A stretch of 16,869 nucleotides of DNA from an uncultured Lachnospiraceae bacterium. Its GTDB lineage: Bacteria; Bacillota; Clostridia; Lachnospirales; Lachnospiraceae. The stretch lies in NCBI GenBank assembly GCA_910579645.1, contig CAJTVK010000096.1, forward strand, positions 1 to 16,869, in the 5' to 3' direction. Positions within the stretch are counted from its first letter, which is position 1. Every line of letters starts with the position of its first letter. Made by a program: the position numbers and the translations under genes. Shown piece after piece: positions 6,356-14,267 of the stretch. The notes under the pieces were generated by a model. The model was not told the DNA's origin, did not search any database, and saw nothing but the letters and a program-made list of their open reading frames with translations.

Positions 6356-7789
6356 TTAAAACCTGAAATACAAAAACGGATTGTAGGTATCATTTACAAG
6401 AAAAGCCGTCGCCGCCAAGAACAGAACCGCATATCCCGCAAGCGCAATGCAGCCGGCCGTGAGCCGCGCCTTTTCTCCCCAGTCCGCCAGACATTTCTTA
6501 ATCTGCGGATATACCGGGAAAGCCAGAATTATCCCGGCTGCCAGAACCAAGCCGTAATTTCCCAGATACCAGAGGAACTCTTCGCCCCACCATGGATTTC
6601 CCGCACAGCCGGCCATGGATTTCATATATATCCCCAGCGCGCCCATATCGTCAAATACAAAAACCACAAATCCCACAACTACTATGAGCAGTGCGTAGAA
6701 ATGCCGGACAAGCTTCGGCAAAGTCTCCAAAGCCTTTCCCCATACATATTTTTCCAGAGTAAGCAGCACCCCGTAATACAGTCCCCAAAGCACAAAATTC
6801 CATGCCGCGCCGTGCCACAGCCCCGTGAGGAACCAGACAATGAACATATTCCGCAGATGCTTCGCCACGCCTGCCCGATTGCCGCCTAACGGAATATAAA
6901 TATAGTCCCTGAACCAGGTAGACAGGGAAATATGCCAACGGTGCCAGAAGTCGGTCACCGACACGGCGTACAGCGGATACTTGAAATTCTCCGGGAAATG
7001 GAAACCCAGCATCCATCCCATGCCGATTGCCATATCGCTGTAGGCGCTGAAATCAAAATACAGCTGCAAGGTAAATGCAACTGCTCCCAGCCATGCCGTG
7101 GCCACCGAAGCCTGCCCTGCTTCCAACAGGCGGATTTCCTCCCACAGCGCACCTATCTGATTCGCTATCAGCACCTTTTTGAAGAGCCCCTGCATAAAAC
7201 GCAGGATGCCTTCCTGTATTTCCTCTTTTTTTATCTTTCTGTCATGCAGCTCCCCGTTTACCGTTTCGTACCGCACAATAGGACCCGCCACCAGCTGGGG
7301 AAACATGGAAACATAAGTCAGGTAATTCAGGTAGTTTTTTTCCTCCGGCACCTTATGCCGATACAAATCCATACTGTAACTCATGGTCTGAAAAGTAAAA
7401 AAGCTGATTCCCACCGGAAGCCCCAGCCCCAAAGGCCGTACCGATGTGCCCAGCAATGCATTTACCGTGCCGATAAGAAAATCCGCATACTTAAAAAAAG
7501 CCAGCATGGAAAGGTTGACCGACAACGCGGCTGCAAGGAAAAAACGCCGTTTCCTCCTTGTATCCCCAAACTTCGTCATCAGCCTGCCGCTGCTGTAATC
7601 CACCAACGTGGCGAAAAGCATCAGCAGCAGATATACCGGCTCTCCCCAGGCATAAAAAAGCAGGCTGAAACAAAGCAAAATGCCGTTTTTCCATATAAGT
7701 GAGGCATGGGATGTGCCCGGCACGGCATAATACAGCAGAAAGCATGCCGGGAGGAAGAAAAACAAAAATGGAATACTGCTAAAAACCAT
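6356..7789 (-). CDS. MBOAT family O-acyltransferase (AlgI/DltB-like)
   Basis: A 477-aa multi-pass membrane protein. It shows the MBOAT hallmarks: FDFSAYSDMAIG at about 246-257, FWHRWHISLSTWFRDYIYIPLGG at about 281-303 (given here as FWHRWHISLS and DYIYIPLGG), and the putative catalytic His326 in TGLWHGAAWNF. Many hydrophobic segments cover the whole chain. Proteins of this kind move acyl groups, usually acetyl, across the membrane to an outer partner; here the DHHW protein directly downstream is the likely partner, as in alginate AlgI-AlgJ. The start ATG has only a weak GGCGGG signal, consistent with coupling to the DUF4358 gene that ends 16 bases upstream. Length is normal for the family. 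Confidence 0.92.
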   Translation of the reverse strand: MVFSSIPFLFFFLPACFLLYYAVPGTSHASLIWKNGILLCFSLLFYAWGEPVYLLLMLFATLVDYSSGRLMTKFGDTRRKRRFFLAAALSVNLSMLAFFKYADFLIGTVNALLGTSVRPLGLGLPVGISFFTFQTMSYSMDLYRHKVPEEKNYLNYLTYVSMFPQLVAGPIVRYETVNGELHDRKIKKEEIQEGILRFMQGLFKKVLIANQIGALWEEIRLLEAGQASVATAWLGAVAFTLQLYFDFSAYSDMAIGMGWMLGFHFPENFKYPLYAVSVTDFWHRWHISLSTWFRDYIYIPLGGNRAGVAKHLRNMFIVWFLTGLWHGAAWNFVLWGLYYGVLLTLEKYVWGKALETLPKLVRHFYALLIVVVGFVVFVFDDMGALGIYMKSMAGCAGNPWWGEEFLWYLGNYGLVLAAGIILAFPVYPQIKKCLADWGEKARLTAGCIALAGYAVLFLAATAFLVNDTYNPFLYFRF

Positions 7790-7805
7790 ATGTTTTCCCG
7801 CCTTT

Positions 7806-8366
7806 CTAAATAGCTTTTTCGATAATCTGCAGTATGGCGTCTGCCTGCCCGGAAATTACAAGATAGACATAATTCCCTTTGGACTTCACGGAACTCTTAT
7901 CCACAATTTCAAACTGGTCCGGAAGATAATTTTCCATTTCCGAACGCTTTTCGTCCACCACTACCTGCAATGCCTTGCACATTGCTTCCACGTCGCTTTC
8001 CTCTTTCACCTTCAAAATGGCCACCGTTTCCGCGCTGGTAGCCTCCTCGGACATAACAAATACATACTCTTCCAGCTTTGCCGGGTCTATGCCGTAATAA
8101 TTTGTGATAAAGCCTTCTCCCATGATTACCGGAGAAATCAGTTCCACGCTCTTTTCGATTTCGTCATATATTTCCGCAACAGGCTTTGCCTCCGCAGCCT
8201 GCTCCGCGGCTGCCTCCGTGCCCTCTGTCTGCGCCGTATCCTGTACTACGCTCTCACTCTGGACCGCTGCGGCCTCACCGCCTTCCCCCTGTCCGCATCC
8301 GCCCAGAAGCGTCATGGCTACTGCCGCCCAAACAAATTTCCCCGCAACTCCGATAGTTCTTCTCAT
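7806..8366 (-). CDS. DUF4358 family lipoprotein
   Basis: A 186-aa predicted lipoprotein. The signal peptide runs to the lipobox LLGGC, with Cys24 as the lipid-modified residue, followed by an Ala/Glu/Gln-rich linker (about 28-63) and a globular domain of the DUF4358 type (YDEIEKSVELI, then YYGIDPAKLEEYVFVMSEE, later a V-F-D-like C-terminal region). Function is unknown; in Clostridia it is often found beside MBOAT/DHHW genes, so an accessory role outside the membrane is likely. I chose the ATG at 8366 because AAGGAG lies 11 bases upstream and the signal peptide begins there. The longer frame back to 8522 overlaps the previous gene. Confidence 0.8.
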   Translation of the reverse strand: MRRTIGVAGKFVWAAVAMTLLGGCGQGEGGEAAAVQSESVVQDTAQTEGTEAAAEQAAEAKPVAEIYDEIEKSVELISPVIMGEGFITNYYGIDPAKLEEYVFVMSEEATSAETVAILKVKEESDVEAMCKALQVVVDEKRSEMENYLPDQFEIVDKSSVKSKGNYVYLVISGQADAILQIIEKAI

Positions 8367-8403
8367 CCTGTGTAAATCTCCTTCCTTATCCCTTACTCCT
8401 GCT

Positions 8404-9402
8404 TCATCCGTTTCCCTGACGGGTGCTTGCCACTTCATTGCCTTTGTTTTCATTGCCTTTGTTTTCATTGCCTGCACTTTCCCCTTCCCCGTTTTCTGCC
8501 TCTTCCTGACCGCTCCGGGCATATTCTGTCTTTTCCAGCTGCCCCTTTGCGTAATCTCTCAGCACGGACACCCAGATATCATAGGCCTGTGCATTCTGAT
8601 GGGCAAATTCGTCGCTGCAGTACTCTGCGGCCAAATCCCCGTTTTCATCGGCAAGAGAATCCGCTATATTGACAAATCCCAGCCCATTCTCCTTCGCCAT
8701 CTCCGTCAGCATACTATTATACTCCCGTATCGTATTATTTTCCAGTTTTCCTACTTCTTTTCCGTGCAGAATGTAAGTCATCCCTATAATATGGATTTCC
8801 ACACCGGGAGAGCTTTCCTTTATTTTATTCAGCAGTTCCTCATATTTTTCCCAAGTTCCTTCCAGCCCGGTCACATTCAGGTCATTCATCCCCAGCATGA
8901 TGAACACCTTCTTACTGCCCATCATAGCTATGGAATCCCATACATACCTAGGTTCTCCCTGGTAAACGGGATGTACGCTGTCCTTATTGCTTAAGTCCCA
9001 CAATGCATTGTTGGCGGAATAACTTCCTGCCGCCAAAAACTGCAGTTTGCTTAAAAAGGCATCTTCCTGCCGCTTCATGGCATAATTCCGGAAGCCAAGC
9101 ATAATCGAGTCGCCTACAAACACGGCATCGTCAAAATAAGCGTCCACTTTCTGCTCTGTTTCCCGATCCTCTGCCGTCATTTCCGCTGCCCCGTCTTCCG
9201 CGGTGCCTGCTTCCTCCGCCTCTCCCTCCGCTGCCGGAGCCGTTTCCGGCTCTTGCACCGGTCTGGCTACCAATTCTTTCGGCAGCCTTTTCTCCGAAGC
9301 ATATGCCGTCATCCCTGCCGGCACCCACATCCAATCCGCCATAACCGTTACCGCTGCCAGTACCAATGCCATTCTTTTGCATCTACACATTTTTTTCCTC
9401 AT
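8404..9402 (-). CDS. Secreted SGNH/GDSL-type hydrolase
   Basis: A 332-aa protein with a signal sequence (about 1-36, basic start then a hydrophobic core ending TAYAS), an acidic Ala/Glu-rich linker (about 50-85), an SGNH hydrolase domain and a low-complexity tail. Motifs: block I FVGDSIMLGF with Ser99, block III GMNDL at 171-175, and the final block CSDEFAHQNAQAYDIW with Asp264/His268. Such enzymes remove or transfer acyl groups on polysaccharides. The tail has tandem GNENK units from a 15-base DNA repeat. I prefer the ATG at 9402, with AGAGGA about 11 bases upstream, over a TTG at 9426 that has no ribosome binding site. It is the first gene of the envelope operon; the next gene starts 37 bases on. 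Confidence 0.85.
   Translation of the reverse strand: MRKKMCRCKRMALVLAAVTVMADWMWVPAGMTAYASEKRLPKELVARPVQEPETAPAAEGEAEEAGTAEDGAAEMTAEDRETEQKVDAYFDDAVFVGDSIMLGFRNYAMKRQEDAFLSKLQFLAAGSYSANNALWDLSNKDSVHPVYQGEPRYVWDSIAMMGSKKVFIMLGMNDLNVTGLEGTWEKYEELLNKIKESSPGVEIHIIGMTYILHGKEVGKLENNTIREYNSMLTEMAKENGLGFVNIADSLADENGDLAAEYCSDEFAHQNAQAYDIWVSVLRDYAKGQLEKTEYARSGQEEAENGEGESAGNENKGNENKGNEVASTRQGNG
8436..8473. repeat. 15-base tandem repeat in the hydrolase tail
   Basis: Two and a half copies of a 15-base unit (plus strand CATTGCCTTTGTTTT) lie at 8436-8450, 8451-8465 and 8466-8473. They encode repeated GNENK pentapeptides near the hydrolase C terminus. Because the unit is a multiple of three, copy number could change without a frameshift. 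Confidence 0.8.
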
Positions 9403-9530
9403 ATTGCATCCCATCCTCTTTACCAAGCTTCATCACCTTGTGTTCTTCTCTCTATCAGTCTATATAAGGAACTGCCGGAAAATGCCCCTGCCGTCCCATA
9501 AAAAAGACATATAAAAGAATACTCTCCAAA

Positions 9531-9571
9531 TGCATCATATCTCCGTCAGAATTGCATCATTTTTGCATCAT
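9531..9571. promoter_or_regulatory. Three phased ATGATGCA boxes upstream of the envelope operon
   Basis: The minus strand reads ATGATGCA three times, at 9531-9538, 9553-9560 and 9564-9571. The starts are 22 and 11 bases apart, that is two and one helical turns. They lie about 130-170 bases upstream of the hydrolase start codon. This arrangement is typical of cooperative regulator binding on one face of DNA. No confident promoter hexamers were found close by, and the regulator is unknown. Confidence 0.5.
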
Positions 9572-9609
9572 ATTGTCCTCATCTGTCATATTATGTCACA
9601 TTATAGGCG

Positions 9610-9633
9610 AAAAAAATTCGGCATTGCTATGCC
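9610..9633 (-). terminator. Short intrinsic terminator after the exonuclease gene
   Basis: On the minus strand GGCAT (9633-9629), four loop bases and ATGCC (9624-9620) are followed by three bases and a run of seven T (9616-9610). The stem is only 5 bp and overlaps the stop codon of the exonuclease gene. It separates that operon from the envelope operon. Confidence 0.6.
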
Positions 9634-10307
9634 TTCTTCGTAAACCGGCAGGACGGAAAATTCCCGCAGCCGTAAAATTTCCCATATTTCCCTTTCCGCA
9701 GGCACAGCATGCCGCCGCAGACCGGGCAGCTCCCTTCCCCTTCCTGATTTATCTCCCGCTCTGTCCAGATCTTCCCCATTTCCTCATAACATTTCTGATT
9801 CATCAGGCAGTCATTCAGAGCCCGGTGAGCGCCGTCGGTACTGATATGAAAATATTCGGAAATGTCCGTCAGCCTATAATGAGACAGTTCCGGCAAGCAG
9901 CGCCGTGCCATATACAGCGTATCGATATAATCGTTGCCCAGTTCTTTCCCCCATGCGCCCAATGCCGCATCATAGGCAAAATTCATATCAAAAGTATGTA
10001 TATTATGCCCTACTAAGATGCTGTTCCCGATAAAATCCAGAAATCCGCCGATGGCCTCGCCTATAGCCGGCGCATCGGCTACCATTGCATCCGTAATCCC
10101 GTTTACTGCGGTAGCCGGCGCCGGGATATGCCGTCCCGGGTTCACCAAGGTGGAATATTCAGCCACAGTCTTCCCGTCCGCAGCCTTCACGGCCGATATT
10201 TCTATGATGGAATCCTGCTGCGGATTAACGCCTGTGGTTTCCAAATCAAATACCACATAATCCCTCACATATTTATCCAAACGTCTTCCTTTGTTTCTTA
10301 CCGCCAA
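9627..10307 (-). CDS. DnaQ-like 3'-5' exonuclease with C-terminal zinc ribbon
   Basis: A 226-aa protein with a DEDDh exonuclease domain: Asp21 and Glu23 in VFDLETTG, Asp107 in HTFDMNF, and His161/Asp166 in GAHRALND. The C terminus adds a zinc ribbon with Cys194, Cys197, Cys214 and Cys220 (CPVCGG, then YGCGNFPSC), of the type found at the ends of topoisomerase I. This suggests a nucleic-acid repair or proofreading enzyme with an extra DNA/RNA-binding module. I place the start at TTG 10307, one base after the stop of the upstream HD gene, with AGAGGG about 7 bases before it; the ATG at 10364 lies deep inside that gene. The two genes are clearly translationally coupled. Confidence 0.85.
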   Translation of the reverse strand: MAVRNKGRRLDKYVRDYVVFDLETTGVNPQQDSIIEISAVKAADGKTVAEYSTLVNPGRHIPAPATAVNGITDAMVADAPAIGEAIGGFLDFIGNSILVGHNIHTFDMNFAYDAALGAWGKELGNDYIDTLYMARRCLPELSHYRLTDISEYFHISTDGAHRALNDCLMNQKCYEEMGKIWTEREINQEGEGSCPVCGGMLCLRKGKYGKFYGCGNFPSCRFTKKA

Positions 10308-10308
10308 A

Positions 10309-11085
10309 TCACTGCCCTCTTTTCCTTTCCATATATTCCCCCATTTTCTCCCGGATTCTTTCAAACTGCTTCTCCGTTATCGGGTTCTCCGACCGGAAAT
10401 GCATCAGCCGATCCAAGTACCCCTGTTTCTCTGCCAGTCTCAGGCTCACCGGATAAACCAGTTCATAGGCAAGCGAAATATGCCCCACCACATTGTCCAC
10501 TGCCGTCTTTTTCAGAGTCCGCAGCACCGCATGTTCCTCTTCGAAGCTTTGCATCACTTCCGCCGTCACTTGGCAGCTGCGCAGTTCCTCACTGCTTACA
10601 TTATAAATCTCCTCCAGAGGAAATTCCACGTTGACTTTTAAGATATCAATTTTATCCGCATCCCTTATAATATGGCAAAACTGTTCCGTCCTTGCCGGCA
10701 GTCCCTCCGGAATACGGTATGCGTTATGACTTGCCACTGCCGTCCTAAGCAGGGCATCCTGTGAATCGTCTCTTACAAAATCCCTGATTTTCCCTTCCGC
10801 AAAAAGAATCTCCGCCCCGCACGCCGCATGGTCGATAGACTGTGCGTCATGAAACGTGCCGTACCGTCTCAGCTGCTCGAACCGGCCTATGTCATGCAAT
10901 ATCCCTATCAGCCACGCCAAATCCTTATCCTCTTTCGGCAGCATCAGCCATCCCGCAATCTCTCCGCACAAGTCTGCCACCCGGTAAGTGTGCTCTATTT
11001 TCAGCCGCACTTTTTCATCCTCCCCATTATAGTGCGACACATATTCCCGAAATGCCCGTAACGCCTGTTCCCTGTCTATTTTCAC
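10309..11085 (-). CDS. HD-domain phosphohydrolase
   Basis: A 258-aa cytosolic protein with the metal-binding HD signature: His32 (IEHTYRVA), His64-Asp65 (ILHDIGRFEQ), His120 (ASHNAYRIPEG) and Asp142/Asp144 (RDADKIDIL). HD proteins of this size hydrolyse phosphate esters of nucleotides or cyclic nucleotides; the substrate cannot be told from sequence. The start is GTG at 11085, preceded only by a weak GGCGGA, and the gene is 74 bases after dgt with no terminator between them, so co-transcription is likely. It abuts the exonuclease gene with one base between. A role in nucleotide housekeeping beside dGTPase is a reasonable inference. Confidence 0.85.
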   Translation of the reverse strand: MKIDREQALRAFREYVSHYNGEDEKVRLKIEHTYRVADLCGEIAGWLMLPKEDKDLAWLIGILHDIGRFEQLRRYGTFHDAQSIDHAACGAEILFAEGKIRDFVRDDSQDALLRTAVASHNAYRIPEGLPARTEQFCHIIRDADKIDILKVNVEFPLEEIYNVSSEELRSCQVTAEVMQSFEEEHAVLRTLKKTAVDNVVGHISLAYELVYPVSLRLAEKQGYLDRLMHFRSENPITEKQFERIREKMGEYMERKRGQ

Positions 11086-11159
11086 AATTTTTCATCCGCC
11101 TTTTTTCTCATATCCTTTTTTCCGGTTTTCCGCAGCCCGCGTCAGCCCGCTCCTTTCGC

Positions 11160-12593
11160 TTATACCATGCCGTTCAGTTCCTGATACAATGACTTGGCAT
11201 AGCTGTCCGTCATCCCGCAGATAGAATCCGTCACAAGCAGCAGACGCAGATACAGTTTTTCCGTTTCGTCCTTATCCTTCGAGTAAATACGGTATATCGC
11301 TTTATAATTATCTGAAATCAATGCAAGCATCTTTTTCTGCACTTCATTCAGCTTTTCGTCCGTATCATAATAAATCACCGCGTCCACCAATTTATCCAGC
11401 AAAAAATCTATGATTGTTTCCGCTGCGATTTCCAACCGCAAAATAGGCCGGGACACAAACGCATAACGGTAAGCAATATCCCCCAATGCGCCTGCCATCA
11501 GCTCCCCGTCGGTTTCCGCCAGCAGTTCCTTCTCATAGCTTCCCTCCATAATGCTGCGGTAATTGGCGGCAAACCCTTCCGTCGCGCTGGCTATCAGCCT
11601 TCCCTGTATCCTTACCACCCAGTTCTGCACCGCATGGTTCTCCGGCTGCGCCGCCTGCCTGCCCAACGCCTTCCGGTAGCGTTCCTCCAAAGCCTCTGCC
11701 ATCCCGTAATATTCCTCCAGCCGCTCCCGTGCCACGCCTTCGGCTTCCTGTTTTCTGCCGTATTCCCCAAGTTCCTGCACCAGCTGCCCGAAGGTAATGC
11801 AGCCTTTTTTAAAAGCGTCCTCTATATCTGCCGTCAGATACGCGATATCGTCCGCCGCCTCCAGAACATAAGCCAACGGGTGCCTTGCCCCGTGAGTGCC
11901 CAAACTCTCCTGCAAATCGGCAAAAATATCCCGTTCCGCATAAAAATACCCCATTTTCCGTTCCCTGATATTACGGCTTTCCTTATGTACTTCCAGTGAA
12001 GACACCGGATATTTTATAATCGTCCCCAACAATCCTTTTGTCAGGTTCATGCCGTGCTCGTCTACCAGATAATGCAGCTTTGTCACAAGGCGGAGTGCCT
12101 GAGTATTGCCCTCAAAATTCAGGAAATCCGCCATCATCTGCGGCAGAAGCAGCTGGTCCAGCGGCTGCCCCTTATAGAAATATTTCCCTAAATTTTTTTG
12201 GAACCATTCTCTGATTACCGTCTCCCCGAAATGCCCGAAAGGCGGGTTCCCGATATCGTGCAGCAGTCCTGCGCATTGCAGGATATCACAGACATCCGCC
12301 TGATAGGATTCCCGGAATCCCTCGTCTTTAATCTCCTGAAGGATTTTCCTGCCGATGTTCTGTCCCAACGACTTAGCCAGAGAGGACACTTCCAAAGAAT
12401 GGGTCAGCCTTGTCCGGATGAAGTCACTGCGGTCTAACGGAAATACCTGCGTCTTATCCTGCAGCCTCCGAAACGACGCACTGCCGATAATCCGGTGATA
12501 ATCCTTCTCGAACTCGGTTCTTAAATCCCCCGAATTGCCGCGCGCCTTATAATTTCTGATTCTGTCCTCACATAAAAGCTGCCGCCACTCCAT
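11160..12593 (-). CDS. dgt: Deoxyguanosinetriphosphate triphosphohydrolase (dGTPase family)
   Basis: A 477-aa enzyme of the HD superfamily that cleaves dGTP (or other dNTPs) to the nucleoside and triphosphate, helping balance dNTP pools. The sequence has the expected order: ASFRRLQDKTQVFPL, then RTRLTHSLEV with His65, GLLHDIGNPPFGHFGE with His112-Asp113, and ADDIAYLTADIEDA for the last metal ligand. The C-terminal half ends in YQELNGMV. I chose the ATG at 12593, with AAAGGA six bases upstream; a start at 12629 would add 12 residues not typical of the family. No strong promoter was found in the 126 bases behind it. Some dGTPases restrict phages by draining dNTPs, but nothing here shows that. 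Confidence 0.93.
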   Translation of the reverse strand: MEWRQLLCEDRIRNYKARGNSGDLRTEFEKDYHRIIGSASFRRLQDKTQVFPLDRSDFIRTRLTHSLEVSSLAKSLGQNIGRKILQEIKDEGFRESYQADVCDILQCAGLLHDIGNPPFGHFGETVIREWFQKNLGKYFYKGQPLDQLLLPQMMADFLNFEGNTQALRLVTKLHYLVDEHGMNLTKGLLGTIIKYPVSSLEVHKESRNIRERKMGYFYAERDIFADLQESLGTHGARHPLAYVLEAADDIAYLTADIEDAFKKGCITFGQLVQELGEYGRKQEAEGVARERLEEYYGMAEALEERYRKALGRQAAQPENHAVQNWVVRIQGRLIASATEGFAANYRSIMEGSYEKELLAETDGELMAGALGDIAYRYAFVSRPILRLEIAAETIIDFLLDKLVDAVIYYDTDEKLNEVQKKMLALISDNYKAIYRIYSKDKDETEKLYLRLLLVTDSICGMTDSYAKSLYQELNGMV

Positions 12594-12719
12594 ACTGCAT
12601 CCTTTCCGCAGCCACTGCTGCCCGCCCACCGGCTATATAAAACTTTACTACGAATCCGGCCGAAATACAAGATTTTTTCCTTACTTCCATAGAAATCCAG
12701 AACTGGATGCAATGCAGTA

Positions 12720-14051
12720 CTAGTTCTGCAAAATATAACCCTCCGAATCAATGACAATATTAGGAGAAATGGACCGCATATAGGCAAGCACCCTTTCCTT
12801 CTCCTCCCCATAAAGCATGGAGGTGGAGCAGTTCTTCTGCAATGCCGGGAGAAACTGCAGGCTTTCCAGGCCGCTTTCATTCACCACCGCCTTTACCAGA
12901 CAGGTATCCAGCTGTCTGGAATTAAACAGGAAATTACCCAAGCTGTAAACTACCGGCACGCCTTTCACATACTGCACGGGCTGCAGACAGTGGGAATGGT
13001 CCCCGATAATCAGATCCGCCCCCGCTTCCGCTATTTTAGGTGCCTGGTCCAGCTGCGCCCAGTCCAATACATCCGTGCTTTCCGTTCCCCAATGGATATA
13101 TACAATGACAAAATCGCTGTTCTCCTTTGCCAGACGCACCGTCTCCAGCAATTTATCCGGGTTCCAGCAGCGGAATACGCCCGGCGTGGTTTCGGTGGCT
13201 CCCTTCGTATCCGGATTGTCCAGACGTTCAATCTGGGTAGCCGAAACAATCGCTATCTTAATATCTCCGGCAATAAAATATACAGGTGCCGAAGCCTCCT
13301 CCAGATTGTGCCCTGCCCCCACAAAAGGAATGCCCGTATTTTCCAGAATATCCATAGTATCCAAAAATGCTTCCTCTCCATAATCATAGGCATGATTATT
13401 GGCCAGCGATACGATATCCGCCCCCATTTCATGAAGAAGTTCCGCATATTCCGGCTTTGCCCGGAACGTAAACTGCTTTTCCGGCGTAGGCGCACCTCGG
13501 TCGGAATAAGGAAATTCATTGTTCACCATAAAGATATCCGCATTCTGCATCTCTGCCATCAAATCCTCGGATATGCTGTCATGGATACCGTTTGCCCTCT
13601 GCAAAATCTTTGCCATGATGCTGTAGCCTGGGTCAAAAAGAATGTCCCCGGCAAAAGCCAGCGTTACTTTTCCCTCTTCCGCCGTTTCCTTTGCATAAAT
13701 ATGGTTCTCCTGCATATATCCGGCATCTGCCAGTATATCCGCGTATTTTCCCTTCGGCTCCTCTACCTGCTCTTCCTCTCCGGTTCCCTGAACTTCCTGT
13801 CCTGCCCCTTCCGGCATTGCGCTTCCCTCCGGCGGCAGGTTTTCCTGCGGCTCTTCCCCCGTTCCGCCTTTCTGAGAAACCAAGGTTTCCGCTGCCGGTT
13901 CTTCCTGTGGCTTGTCCGGCCCGCGGCCGCCCCCCGTTACGGCATGATAAATAAAAAACGCCGACATTCCCGCAAGCAGCACGCCTATCAGCGTAACCCA
14001 GAAACTGAACACCATATTCAGTAAATGCTTTTTTCTTCTCCGCCTCTTCAT
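12720..14051 (-). CDS. CapA-like membrane-anchored metallophosphatase
   Basis: A 443-aa protein with a basic start (MKRRRRKKH), one membrane segment (about 13-37), a Pro/Glu/Gly-rich linker (about 41-100) and an extracellular PGA_cap calcineurin-like domain. Motifs include AGDILFD (134-140), VNNEFPYSDRG, SLANNHAYDYG with Asn219/His220, VYIHWGTES, and IGDHSHCLQPVQ with YSLGNFLFNS. The family includes CapA of poly-gamma-glutamate capsules but also many copies with no capsule genes nearby, as here, so capsule synthesis should not be assumed. The ATG at 14051 has GGGGTG upstream and begins the membrane anchor. The TAG stop lies within CTAGTAC, similar to the end of the palindromic elements. Confidence 0.85.
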   Translation of the reverse strand: MKRRRRKKHLLNMVFSFWVTLIGVLLAGMSAFFIYHAVTGGGRGPDKPQEEPAAETLVSQKGGTGEEPQENLPPEGSAMPEGAGQEVQGTGEEEQVEEPKGKYADILADAGYMQENHIYAKETAEEGKVTLAFAGDILFDPGYSIMAKILQRANGIHDSISEDLMAEMQNADIFMVNNEFPYSDRGAPTPEKQFTFRAKPEYAELLHEMGADIVSLANNHAYDYGEEAFLDTMDILENTGIPFVGAGHNLEEASAPVYFIAGDIKIAIVSATQIERLDNPDTKGATETTPGVFRCWNPDKLLETVRLAKENSDFVIVYIHWGTESTDVLDWAQLDQAPKIAEAGADLIIGDHSHCLQPVQYVKGVPVVYSLGNFLFNSRQLDTCLVKAVVNESGLESLQFLPALQKNCSTSMLYGEEKERVLAYMRSISPNIVIDSEGYILQN

Positions 14052-14145
14052 CCCTTCACCCCTGCATTTATGCATCGTCCGCATGCTGCGAATGCAGCAA
14101 AATTCTCTATGCACCGCGTCAACGGCATATCTCATGAGCAGGCAA

Positions 14146-14215
14146 GAACCGTCTGCCCCTGCCCGCGCGCCGGGCACCCGTCGGTTCCTGCTGACATATT
14201 TCATTTGGGTGCCCG
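14146..14215 (-). promoter_or_regulatory. Alternative stem-loops upstream of the capA-like gene
   Basis: Segment 14171-14179 (CGGGCACCC on the plus strand) can pair perfectly with 14207-14215 (9 bp, 27-base loop). Alternatively its first part pairs with TGCCCG at 14160-14165 (6 bp, 5-base loop), supported by an outer GAACCG/CGGTTC pair at 14146-14151 and 14182-14187. The two folds exclude each other, as in attenuators. No T-run follows, and no promoter was recognised, so a regulatory role is only suggested. Confidence 0.35.
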
Positions 14216-14226
14216 TGTGCATAAAG

Positions 14227-14266
14227 AAAAGCCACCTGTGGGCTTCTCCCCATCAGATGGCTTTTT
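14227..14266 (-). terminator. Intrinsic terminator of the rplK-rplA transcript
   Basis: A 12-bp stem (14265-14254 with 14238-14227 on the minus strand, one G-T pair) with a 15-base loop ends in TTTTCTTT, directly after the rplA stop codon. The plus strand also ends in a T-run, so it could work in both directions. It closes the ribosomal protein operon before the capA-like gene. Confidence 0.85.
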
Positions 14267-14267
14267 A

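Noticed and set aside
12600..12690. Weak promoter (TTGTAT, 17 bases, TAAAGT) for dgt
   Set aside because: Spacing is right, but only 3 and 4 of 6 bases match consensus, too little to call.
14052..14222. Upstream extension of the capA-like gene
   Set aside because: The frame is open, but the added residues have no family similarity, and a ribosome binding site and membrane anchor start at 14051.
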